DNA of 5,769 nucleotides, from contig DBAE01000036.1 of NCBI GenBank assembly GCA_002291495.1, forward strand, positions 17,369-23,137. The letters are read 5' to 3'. This document shows positions 1-5,769 of the stretch, piece by piece. Position 1 is the first letter of the stretch, and each line of letters starts with the position of its first letter. The notes under the pieces were generated by a model. The model saw only the letters and a list, made by a program, of their open reading frames with translations. It ran no database searches and was not told the origin of the DNA. Made by a program: the position numbers and the translations under genes. The stretch is from Bacteriovoracaceae bacterium UBA1018. GTDB lineage: Bacteria > Bdellovibrionota > UBA1018.

Positions 1-1473
1 GTAATACTGATCTACTGTCTTTTTTAGTTTTTCGTCTTCACCCGAGTGAAAGTTTAAAGCAGTCATGAGTAGATTTGAAGCATCGGGAACTGGATTGTCC
101 CAAGTCTGTTGATAAAATCCTTCCTTTTCATTCCATCCTTCGGTTTCGATTTTTTGTCTCATGGTAGCTCGAATTGAGTTCCAAGCTTCAAATTCACGAA
201 GCTTGCCCATTCGCGAGGCTATTTTTGCGCCGCGATCAACTGCTGCCCAACACATGAGCTTTGAAAATACATAATGCTTCTGTTCGGATCTAAACTCCCA
301 TATCCCACTGTCAGGTTTCTCAAAAACACGTATAGATTGTTCGACAAGTTTTTGTACATTATCGAAAGCGCGTTTCAGATCTATTCGATCTAATCGCGCG
401 TCGAAAAAGAGTGGGGTCACAGCAAGAACCATCTCTCCATACACATCGTGTTGGGCGTGCGTATGAGCCGCATTTCCAACTCGAACGGGACCATATCCAT
501 TAAAACCTTTAAGCCATGGAATCACCCTCTCAGTGAGTTCCCGTTCACCGCCAATGCCATATACAGGTTGAAGTTCTCCGTTAGGCTCGGTGACAGCGAT
601 ATTGTGGAGAAACTGGATGAACTTTTCCATCTCTTCAAAGTGCCCTAAACGATTGAGGACATTGATTACAAAATAAGCATCTCTCAGCCAGCAATACCTA
701 TAATCCCAAGTGCGTCCCCCGTCTGTGCTTTCAGGAATAGACGAGGTTGTTGCCGCAATGACAGCACCTGTATCTTCAAAAATATGGAGTTTGAGTGCAA
801 GTGCAGAGCGAATCACTGCTTCTTGATATTCAAACGGGATGCTGCAGTGTTTTACCCAAGTTCTCCAATAGGAGAGGGTTCGATCTAAGAATTCTTCACA
901 TGAAAATTTTAGGGGTCGTTCAAATGGTTCGTTATGGGTCAAAACAAAGTAGCGATCGCCGCTGATTTCAAAGGGACTACCTGACTGTATGTAGGTGAGA
1001 GGTACGTCAGTGTTTAGAAAAAGACGGGACGAACCGTGCCGATAAACAATCCCCTCGCTCAAGGTCGATATTTCAGGGGCTGCTCGACCATAGTCAAATT
1101 TCGGGCTGAGTAGGACCCTAATCCGGGGATTTCCACGGATTAATCGAAGAACGCGAATAATCTGAGGTGCGCGATAATATCCGTCGCGCTGCTGAAATCG
1201 CGGCATGAAATCGATGAGATCAAAACGGTCTCCATTTTTCAGATGAAATTCAGTGAGGAGTACATTGGAATTGGTCAGATATTTTTGCTTGGTCTCATAG
1301 TCTCCAGATTCAGGTACAAAGCTCCAATATCCATTCTCTTCATCGCCGAGTAGTGCTGCAAAAGGTGCATCTGAGTCAAAACGAGGCATGCACGACCAAA
1401 CAATTTTGCCCTTTTTATCAATGAGAGCAGATGTCTGACAGTTTCCGATGAGAGCGTAGTCGAGTTGTCCCAT
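1..1473 (-). CDS. Glycoside hydrolase family 15, trehalase-like (partial, C-terminus beyond left edge)
   Basis: Likely an inverting exo-acting alpha-glucosidase (glucoamylase/trehalase type) that releases glucose from trehalose or alpha-glucans, probably cytoplasmic as no signal peptide is visible. The frame is open for 491 codons down to base 1. Full-length relatives have around 600 residues, so roughly the last fifth is missing. Residues 1-215 match the trehalase-like N-terminal beta-sandwich, with DYALIGNCQTSALID at 5-19 and PRFDSD at 30-35. From about 215 the (alpha/alpha)6 barrel begins, with family hallmarks TWDYRYCWLRDA (255-266), YGIGGERELTER (305-316, an acidic cluster expected to hold the general acid), PVRVGNAA (329-336) and QHDVYGE (341-347). 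The second catalytic Glu, near the C-terminus in this family, lies outside the window. The ATG abuts the regulator's TAA and is served by AAGGAAGG. Substrate is not decided by sequence; trehalose is inferred from the neighbouring synthase. Confidence 0.93.
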   Translation of the reverse strand, partial: MGQLDYALIGNCQTSALIDKKGKIVWSCMPRFDSDAPFAALLGDEENGYWSFVPESGDYETKQKYLTNSNVLLTEFHLKNGDRFDLIDFMPRFQQRDGYYRAPQIIRVLRLIRGNPRIRVLLSPKFDYGRAAPEISTLSEGIVYRHGSSRLFLNTDVPLTYIQSGSPFEISGDRYFVLTHNEPFERPLKFSCEEFLDRTLSYWRTWVKHCSIPFEYQEAVIRSALALKLHIFEDTGAVIAATTSSIPESTDGGRTWDYRYCWLRDAYFVINVLNRLGHFEEMEKFIQFLHNIAVTEPNGELQPVYGIGGERELTERVIPWLKGFNGYGPVRVGNAAHTHAQHDVYGEMVLAVTPLFFDARLDRIDLKRAFDNVQKLVEQSIRVFEKPDSGIWEFRSEQKHYVFSKLMCWAAVDRGAKIASRMGKLREFEAWNSIRATMRQKIETEGWNEKEGFYQQTWDNPVPDASNLLMTALNFHSGEDEKLKKTVDQYY

Positions 1474-2376
1474 TTACCTTCCTTTTGGCAGAATCTGCCG
1501 GATGCGTTTTACTGCCTCAGTATTTTCAGCGTCTCTCGCCCATGTAGCGTAGAGATTGTCCTGGAGCTTGGGGGCATCCTTAGGAACACGAAGTGATTTG
1601 AGTGTCTCGATATTCATTTTTCGAATGGGTTCTTCGCTAAAAACCCCGATTCCTAGTCCTCTTTGGCAAAGCTCGAGAAGTACTGAGGGGTAATCCGAGG
1701 TGATTACTGAATGAGGGACGATGTCGTATTCACCCAAAGACTGCTCAGCCAAGGTGCGAGTTGAAGGGTCTGAGTTGCAGATCAGTAGCGGTAGGCGCGC
1801 AATCAAGTCATTGAAAGGGTGCTCCCACCATTTGGACGAAACGTAAAACTTAATAAAAGATGAAGAGATCGGCACACTCACCAGATCTTTTCTCTCCGAG
1901 ATCCGATCTGAAAAACCAAAATCGAGTTGGGCTTTTACGAGTTTAGACTCGAGTCCAATGTAACTCGTGTGAAATATCTTCATGTTGAGAGGGCCAAAAT
2001 TTTCCAAAAAATCAGCGATTAATCGATGGGCGATCTGAATACCCGGGCTTGGTATCAGGCCAATTGCGACTGGATAGCTGCCGAGGGGTATGGGCGAAAC
2101 TACATCAATCAGTCGTTGCCCAGTCTCAAACATTTGTTTTGCGTGAAGGTAGAGGCGCGTACCTTGTTCAGTAAGAATTAGTTTTCGATGTTGTCGATGA
2201 AAGAGTTGAACTTTCAAGTCATCCTCAAGCTCTGAGAGGTGTTCGCTCAAAGTGGAAGGACTGAGGCCAAGTTTTTGAGCGGCGTCTTTAATAGAGCCAC
2301 AACTTGCGATCTCCGAAAAATAGTAGATCTGATTCCAGTTTAACTGGTTTCCTGTAATCTGACTCGCTTGCTTCAT
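1474..2376 (-). CDS. LysR-family transcriptional regulator, NhaR-like
   Basis: A 300-residue DNA-binding regulator of typical LysR length. The winged helix-turn-helix spans about residues 12-72: LNWNQIYYF (12-20) followed by the helix pair in GSIKDAAQKLGLSPSTLSEH (27-46). The pattern hYYFxxIAxxGSIxxAA, with AKQMFETGQRLIDVV after the linker helix, resembles NhaR, the sodium-responsive activator of enterobacteria, more than metabolic LysR proteins; this is family recall, not a search. Residues from about 95 to 300 form the periplasmic-binding-protein-like effector domain (SYPVAIGLIPSPG onwards). The gene is divergent from the trehalose-6-phosphate synthase and directly upstream of the GH15 hydrolase, so both are its likely targets. 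Two T-N11-A boxes lie in the shared control region. The start at 2376 has only a weak GGA upstream, but no other in-frame ATG precedes the helix-turn-helix. Ligand unknown. Confidence 0.95.
   Translation of the reverse strand: MKQASQITGNQLNWNQIYYFSEIASCGSIKDAAQKLGLSPSTLSEHLSELEDDLKVQLFHRQHRKLILTEQGTRLYLHAKQMFETGQRLIDVVSPIPLGSYPVAIGLIPSPGIQIAHRLIADFLENFGPLNMKIFHTSYIGLESKLVKAQLDFGFSDRISERKDLVSVPISSSFIKFYVSSKWWEHPFNDLIARLPLLICNSDPSTRTLAEQSLGEYDIVPHSVITSDYPSVLLELCQRGLGIGVFSEEPIRKMNIETLKSLRVPKDAPKLQDNLYATWARDAENTEAVKRIRQILPKGR
1477..1484 (-). promoter_or_regulatory. Ribosome binding site for the GH15 gene
   Basis: Reading the minus strand, AAGGAAGG lies within the last codons of the LysR gene, with its AAGGA core 6 nt before the ATG at 1473. 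It is the clearest Shine-Dalgarno sequence in the window. It fixes the GH15 start and supports translation from a message shared with the upstream regulator gene. Confidence 0.75.
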
Positions 2377-2393
2377 GATAGATCCATTTCAGA

Positions 2394-2406
2394 TTGGCAA
2401 ATCCAA
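2394..2406. promoter_or_regulatory. LysR-type T-N11-A operator, box 1 (perfect dyad)
   Basis: TTGGCAAATCCAA has perfect TTGG and CCAA arms around 5 bp and fits the LysR consensus T-N11-A exactly. It is centred near -60 relative to the inferred start of the rightward gene, where LysR recognition sites usually sit. It also lies just downstream of the candidate lysR -10, a position suited to autorepression. Seen directly in the sequence; binding is inferred. Confidence 0.55.
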
Positions 2407-2408
2407 CT

Positions 2409-2414
2409 TTAATA
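2409..2414 (-). promoter_or_regulatory. Candidate -10 element of the lysR-GH15 operon
   Basis: On the minus strand the hexamer reads TATTAA (4 of 6 to the -10 consensus), about 33 bp before the lysR ATG, with no convincing -35 upstream. Operator box 1 covers the expected start point. It is the best candidate in the 83-bp gap for the leftward message. Confidence 0.25.
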
Positions 2415-2424
2415 GTGTTTCACA

Positions 2425-2437
2425 TTGGAAATTCCGA
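2425..2437. promoter_or_regulatory. LysR-type T-N11-A operator, box 2 (imperfect copy)
   Basis: TTGGAAATTCCGA matches box 1 at 10 of 13 positions, keeps T-N11-A and contains the palindrome GGAAATTCC. It lies 31 bp (about three helical turns) from box 1, so both would be on the same face of the DNA. It overlaps the candidate -35 of the rightward promoter, as expected for a LysR activation site. Binding is inferred. Confidence 0.45.
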
Positions 2438-2453
2438 ATCAACGGATTAGTAT
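2425..2453 (+). promoter_or_regulatory. Candidate promoter of the trehalose-6-phosphate synthase gene
   Basis: TTGGAA (2425-2430, 4 of 6 matches to the -35 consensus) and TAGTAT (2448-2453, 4 of 6 to the -10) are separated by exactly 17 bp. Both hexamers are poor, which suits a promoter that needs an activator, and operator box 2 covers the -35. Transcription would begin at or next to the ATG at 2460, giving a leaderless or nearly leaderless message. Weak consensus matches keep confidence low. Confidence 0.35.
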
Positions 2454-2459
2454 CCAGTT

Positions 2460-4685
2460 ATGCGTATGAGTATTCGTTTTTTCGCGCTGTTAGTTTTGGT
2501 TTTGTCTCTCTCGATCTGGGGTTCATTAAGCTTCATGGAGAGGCTTGAGGATCAATGGTTGGTTGGAGACCTAGACCGCCGATCAGCTCTCATCACCGAA
2601 AGCGTGCATGAATTTTTGGTCGACAGTCTCACGGCAGGAAAAAAGGATTCGATCCAGAGACTTTTAAATCGCATCAGCAAGGACGAGCGCTTGATGGGAG
2701 CCTTGGTTTGTTCACCAGCGGGAGTGCCCCTTGCTAAGACCGATGCGCTATCAGCTACATTTCTTTGTCTTTCGAATGAGCAAACGGGAGCGCTTAAAAA
2801 AAGAAGTTTCTTTCAGTTTGGCGAGACCAAGGTACATCGAGGGGACTATCCGCTCACCAATGATGCGGGCGAGATAGTTGCTACTCTGAGTGTTTTTCAT
2901 GACACGAGCTACATGGGGCGCCGCCATGCAACCACCCGAACCTATATCGTCGTCTTGCTGGTAGGAATCTCTATATTTTTCGCCTTAATGGGTCTCATTA
3001 TTTATCGATGGACCATTGGTAATGTGGTTTTGCGATTTCGTTACGTGGTCAAAGATTTGTTACGAGGCGATCTTCACACCCTAAATAAACGACTTGAGCG
3101 AAGTGAGTTTTCTCACTTAATCAAAGACGTGTCCAAAGTGATGCGAGAACTTCGCTTTGCAAAAGATCTCGTGAACGAATCAAGTGCTCAGACTACCTGG
3201 ACTCCAAGCCGCCTTAGGGCTGATGTGCAAAAGTTTTTTGGAGACTCCCAACTCTGTGTCATCGCTAACCGAGAACCCTATGTCCATAATAGAAAAGGCG
3301 GCAAGATCGAAGTACTGTTTCCAGCAAGTGGCTTGGTAACAGCAGTAGAGCCTATCGTGCGCGCATGTTCTGGGCTTTGGATTGCGCATGGAAGCGGAAC
3401 GGCAGATCGCGAGACAGCAGATCTGAGTGGAAAACTCCTAGTCCCACCAGGAAATTCCGAATACGTTCTCAAAAGAGTCTGGTTATCCAAGGCCGAAGAA
3501 CAGGGATATTACTACGGATTTTCTAACGAAGGCATGTGGCCTCTATGTCATATAGCTCATGCTCGTCCGCACTTTGATAGTCGAGACTGGGAACAGTATC
3601 TTAAAGTAAATCAAAAATTTGCTGATAATTTTATTGAAGAAAAATGGACCGAGAGGCCGGTTGTCTTAATTCAAGACTATCACTTTGCGCTATTGCCTCA
3701 GATGATTCGAGAAAAAATGCCTGAAGCTGTTTCGAGTCTCTTTTGGCACATCCCATGGCCTAATCCAGAGGCCTTTGGTATTTGTCCTTGGAAAAAAGAA
3801 TTGCTCCTCGGAATGCTTGGAGCAGATCTGATTGGTTTTCATACACAATTTCATTGTAATAATTTTTTAGATACGGTTGATCGATTTCTTGAAGCACGCG
3901 TTGACCGAGAACAATTTTCTGTGACGGTTAAAGGGCACGTCTGCTACGTCAAACCTTTCCCAATTAGTGTCGATTGGCCATCACGTCATGATCTTCCGGT
4001 CGATGAGTTTGATAAAGAAAGGCGTGAGCTTTTGATGGAATTAAATTTGCCTGAGCATGTAAAAATTGGAGTCGGTGTTGATCGAGTCGATTACACAAAA
4101 GGTCTCATTGAGCGGATGACCGGTGTAGAGAGAATGCTCGAGAAACATCCGGAGTGGGTTGGTAAGTTTGTTTTTGTGCAGATCGGAGCGCCAAGTAGAA
4201 CCCATATCAAACGTTATCAAGATTTGAATGCGGAGGTTCAGGAAGTTGCTGATCGCATTAATTGGAAATTTTCACATGCCGAAGTACCTCCGATCATGTT
4301 GCGTTTAGCGCATCACAATGCTGCTGAGGTTCATCGCTTTTACCGTGCGGCTGACCTCTGTTTTGTGAGTTCGTTGCATGACGGTATGAATCTAGTTGCT
4401 AAGGAGTATGTGACGGCTAGAAATGATGAAGACGGAGTACTCATTCTCAGTCATTTTGCCGGTGCGGCGAGAGAGCTTAATGAAGCATTGCTCGTCAATC
4501 CGTATAGCTTAGACGAGTGTGCTGACGCACTCTATCAGGCATTGACGATGTCGCAAAACGAAAGGCGTGAAAGAATGAAACGCCTTCGTACTGTTGTGGC
4601 CGATAAGAACGTCTATCAATGGGCTGCTTCTTTCCTTGCTGAGGTGCATCGCATAGGTCAACTGCGCAAAAACATCGGTCAGTAA
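2460..4685 (+). CDS. otsA: Membrane-anchored trehalose-6-phosphate synthase with N-terminal sensor module
   Basis: Makes trehalose 6-phosphate from a nucleotide-activated glucose (UDP-glucose in OtsA) and glucose 6-phosphate. In 741 residues the order is: TM1 (7-25); extracytoplasmic Cache/PAS-like domain (about 26-160); TM2 (162-182); degenerate HAMP-like linker (183-235); GT20 catalytic domain (265-735) in the cytoplasm. By hand alignment to E. coli OtsA the key residues are kept: R271 (Arg9), G291 (Gly22), Y351 (Tyr76), W360 (Trp85), D406 (Asp130), H430 (His154), R542 and K547 (Arg262, Lys267), R580 (Arg300), D641 and E649 (Asp361, Glu369). OtsA is about 474 residues, so roughly 260 are extra. 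The NREPY motif (270-274) marks a long-TPS subgroup. ATG 2460 is used because TAG lies four codons upstream; ATG 2466 is possible and neither has a good Shine-Dalgarno. A related product such as glucosylglycerol phosphate cannot be excluded. No phosphatase domain is attached. Confidence 0.94.
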   Translation: MRMSIRFFALLVLVLSLSIWGSLSFMERLEDQWLVGDLDRRSALITESVHEFLVDSLTAGKKDSIQRLLNRISKDERLMGALVCSPAGVPLAKTDALSATFLCLSNEQTGALKKRSFFQFGETKVHRGDYPLTNDAGEIVATLSVFHDTSYMGRRHATTRTYIVVLLVGISIFFALMGLIIYRWTIGNVVLRFRYVVKDLLRGDLHTLNKRLERSEFSHLIKDVSKVMRELRFAKDLVNESSAQTTWTPSRLRADVQKFFGDSQLCVIANREPYVHNRKGGKIEVLFPASGLVTAVEPIVRACSGLWIAHGSGTADRETADLSGKLLVPPGNSEYVLKRVWLSKAEEQGYYYGFSNEGMWPLCHIAHARPHFDSRDWEQYLKVNQKFADNFIEEKWTERPVVLIQDYHFALLPQMIREKMPEAVSSLFWHIPWPNPEAFGICPWKKELLLGMLGADLIGFHTQFHCNNFLDTVDRFLEARVDREQFSVTVKGHVCYVKPFPISVDWPSRHDLPVDEFDKERRELLMELNLPEHVKIGVGVDRVDYTKGLIERMTGVERMLEKHPEWVGKFVFVQIGAPSRTHIKRYQDLNAEVQEVADRINWKFSHAEVPPIMLRLAHHNAAEVHRFYRAADLCFVSSLHDGMNLVAKEYVTARNDEDGVLILSHFAGAARELNEALLVNPYSLDECADALYQALTMSQNERRERMKRLRTVVADKNVYQWAASFLAEVHRIGQLRKNIGQ

Positions 4686-4733
4686 AAACTTAGAGTTCCG
4701 TCGGCACTTTGTATGCACGCACTATGGACCTAT

Positions 4734-4741
4734 GGAAAGAG
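4734..4741 (+). promoter_or_regulatory. Ribosome binding site deciding the DUF2243 start
   Basis: GGAAAGAG ends 2 nt before the ATG at 4744, with its GGA 7 nt away. The in-frame ATG at 4732 has only a GGA 3 nt upstream, so 4744 is preferred; the difference is four residues. Confidence 0.45.
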
Positions 4742-4743
4742 TC

Positions 4744-5247
4744 ATGAGTCGTACAGTTCGAAGAGCAGGATTAACACTCGGAGTGGGCTTTAGTATGCTC
4801 TTTGATGGCATCGTACTCCATCAACTTTTGCAGTGGCACCACATGGCATCTCATGTCCAGTCCGCTCAGAGCGTAGAAGGCTTAGAGTTCAACACTTTTT
4901 GGGACGGAATATTTCACGCGGGCGGGTGGGTCGTGTTAGCCGCCGGGGTTTTTCTTTTATGGAAATCAATTCGCTCTAAACAGTCCTTCTTTTCAGGAAA
5001 GCTTTTGGTTTCTTACATCATCCTTGGCTTTGGACTCTTCAATATTGTGGAAAACATTCTGAACCATTTTGTTTTGCAGATCCATCATGTCAGAGAAAAT
5101 GTCCCAAACGTATTTTCCTATGACTTAGGGTTCTTAATCGTCATGGGTTTTGGCATTTCTGCTCTTGGCGCGTACTTGTTATCTCGCACCAAAAAGCAAA
5201 TCCGGGCAGAGATGGCGACTGTGCAACGACTTACTAGGGTAGCCTAA
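4744..5247 (+). CDS. DUF2243 family four-helix membrane protein
   Basis: A 167-residue inner-membrane protein of unknown function. Four hydrophobic segments lie at about 9-29, 53-75, 86-107 and 127-147. DUF2243 signatures are clear: DGIVLHQLLQWHHM (21-34), NTFWDGIFHAGGW (50-62), GLFNIVENILNHF (97-109), QIHHVRE (112-118) and YDLGFL (126-131). The repeated histidines (H26, H32, H33, H58, H108, H114, H115) with D21 and D54 near the helix ends could bind a metal or haem; this is inference. A basic tail ends the protein. It follows the synthase on the same strand after a short gap without an obvious terminator, so it may be read from the same message, though a functional link to trehalose is unproven. 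From memory, family members elsewhere sit near cytochrome oxidase assembly genes; none is seen here. An alternative ATG at 4732 adds four residues. Confidence 0.88.
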   Translation: MSRTVRRAGLTLGVGFSMLFDGIVLHQLLQWHHMASHVQSAQSVEGLEFNTFWDGIFHAGGWVVLAAGVFLLWKSIRSKQSFFSGKLLVSYIILGFGLFNIVENILNHFVLQIHHVRENVPNVFSYDLGFLIVMGFGISALGAYLLSRTKKQIRAEMATVQRLTRVA

Positions 5248-5254
5248 ATGGTTG

Positions 5255-5769
5255 CTAGCTCAATTTCAGTAGGCTCTTGACCTCTTGGATCGAGCTAATT
5301 TTTTCGATGATTTGATCTACGGCAATCCGCTCATTGATCTTTTTGTCTCTCGACTTAAACTCGACCACATTCTCAGCCAATGTTTTTGGTGAGACGATAA
5401 TTCTGTAAGGGATGCCGATTAAGTCGGCATCACTAAAGGCAGATCCTGCTTTTTCGTTTCGATCGTCAAATAGTACTTCGAAACCTTTATTGGTAAGCTC
5501 TTTGTAGAGATTTTCTGCAGTTGATTTGACTGCTTCATCATTAAAGTTCAAAGCACAGATATGAACTTGGTAGGGAGCGATTTCAAGCGGCCAGATTGGA
5601 CCATAATCATCATGCGATTGCTCGATGACGGATGCCATCGCACGGCCCACACCAATACCATAACATCCCATGATCATGGGTTTTGCTTTGCCATTTTGAT
5701 CTAAGAAATTACATTCCATCGATTGCGAGTACTTCGTGCCTAGCTGAAAGATGTTTCCAACTTCAATAC
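5255..5769 (-). CDS. proS: Prolyl-tRNA synthetase, C-terminal part (N-terminus beyond right edge)
   Basis: Charges tRNA-Pro with proline in the cytoplasm; essential for translation. Only the last 170 residues lie in the window. The frame is open to the edge and reads through the internal ATG at 5719 (upstream residues IEVGNIFQLGTKYS are typical of ProS), so that ATG is not the start. Class II motif 3 is present as GCYGIGVGRAMASVIEQ, including the ATP-binding Arg, followed by the anticodon-binding domain with PYQVHICALN, FEVLFDDRNEKAGSAFSDAD and IGIPYRIIV. The sequence resembles the long bacterial (E. coli-like) type with an editing insertion; those have about 570 residues, so roughly 400 are missing. 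It converges on the DUF2243 gene with 7 bp between stop codons. No sign of damage. Confidence 0.97.
   Translation of the reverse strand, partial: IEVGNIFQLGTKYSQSMECNFLDQNGKAKPMIMGCYGIGVGRAMASVIEQSHDDYGPIWPLEIAPYQVHICALNFNDEAVKSTAENLYKELTNKGFEVLFDDRNEKAGSAFSDADLIGIPYRIIVSPKTLAENVVEFKSRDKKINERIAVDQIIEKISSIQEVKSLLKLS

Noticed and set aside
448..648. 66-codon open frame on the plus strand
   Set aside because: It lies wholly antisense to the conserved GH15 coding sequence, has no recognisable domain and no convincing ribosome binding site.
2997..3165. Reading the linker after TM2 as a histidine-kinase dimerisation domain
   Set aside because: No H-box or ATP-binding motifs follow; the sequence passes directly into the GT20 domain.
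3180..3490. Two overlapping open frames of about 70 codons on the minus strand
   Set aside because: They are antisense to the highly conserved start of the GT20 domain and have low-complexity, unrecognisable translations.
4509..4718. 69-codon minus-strand open frame at the end of the synthase
   Set aside because: Antisense to the conserved C-terminus of the synthase; no homology recognised and no ribosome binding site.
4686..4731. Search for a terminator or promoter between the synthase and DUF2243
   Set aside because: No stem with a T-run and no good pair of promoter hexamers found; left unannotated.
5234..5258. Possible hairpin at the DUF2243/proS convergence (nine pairs, loop TAAAT)
   Set aside because: The stem has three G-U pairs and a two-base bulge, and is not followed by a T-run in either direction, so it is not a convincing terminator.
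5717..5719. ATG as the start of a short 154-residue gene at the right edge
   Set aside because: The frame continues upstream with typical prolyl-tRNA synthetase sequence to the window end, so this Met is internal.

Overview
The window carries a small trehalose/alpha-glucan metabolism locus flanked by a housekeeping gene. It contains five protein-coding genes, of which the two at the edges are cut by the window ends. I see no RNA gene, mobile element, CRISPR array or long repeat. Base composition is moderate and similar throughout, with no patch that looks foreign. The host is a Gram-negative-type bacterium: there is a membrane-anchored enzyme with an extracytoplasmic domain, an NhaR-like LysR regulator and a bacterial-type prolyl-tRNA synthetase. 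A proteobacterium or Bdellovibrionota-like organism is plausible, but I cannot assign a taxon from the sequence alone.

Left half, minus strand (1-2376): a LysR-type regulator of the NhaR-like branch is followed with no spacing (TAA directly abutting ATG) by a glycoside hydrolase family 15 gene of the 'trehalase-like' group, which runs off the left edge. The two should be translated from one message.

Centre (2377-2459): an 83-bp divergent control region. It holds two related 13-bp T-N11-A boxes, TTGGCAAATCCAA and TTGGAAATTCCGA, 31 bp apart. This is the layout expected for LysR-family binding. The second box overlaps a candidate -35 element for the rightward gene.

Right half, plus strand (2460-5247): a 741-residue trehalose-6-phosphate synthase (GT20) is fused behind a two-transmembrane, extracytoplasmic Cache-like sensor module and a HAMP-like linker. 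A DUF2243 four-helix membrane protein follows. The prolyl-tRNA synthetase gene proS then converges on it from the right edge, with only 7 bp between the two stop codons.

Working model (inference): the LysR protein activates the divergent synthase and controls itself plus the hydrolase. One switch region would then govern both making and breaking a trehalose-type disaccharide, possibly under salt or osmotic stress. The membrane sensor module would let the synthase respond directly to an external signal. The matching trehalose-6-phosphate phosphatase (otsB) is not in the window.
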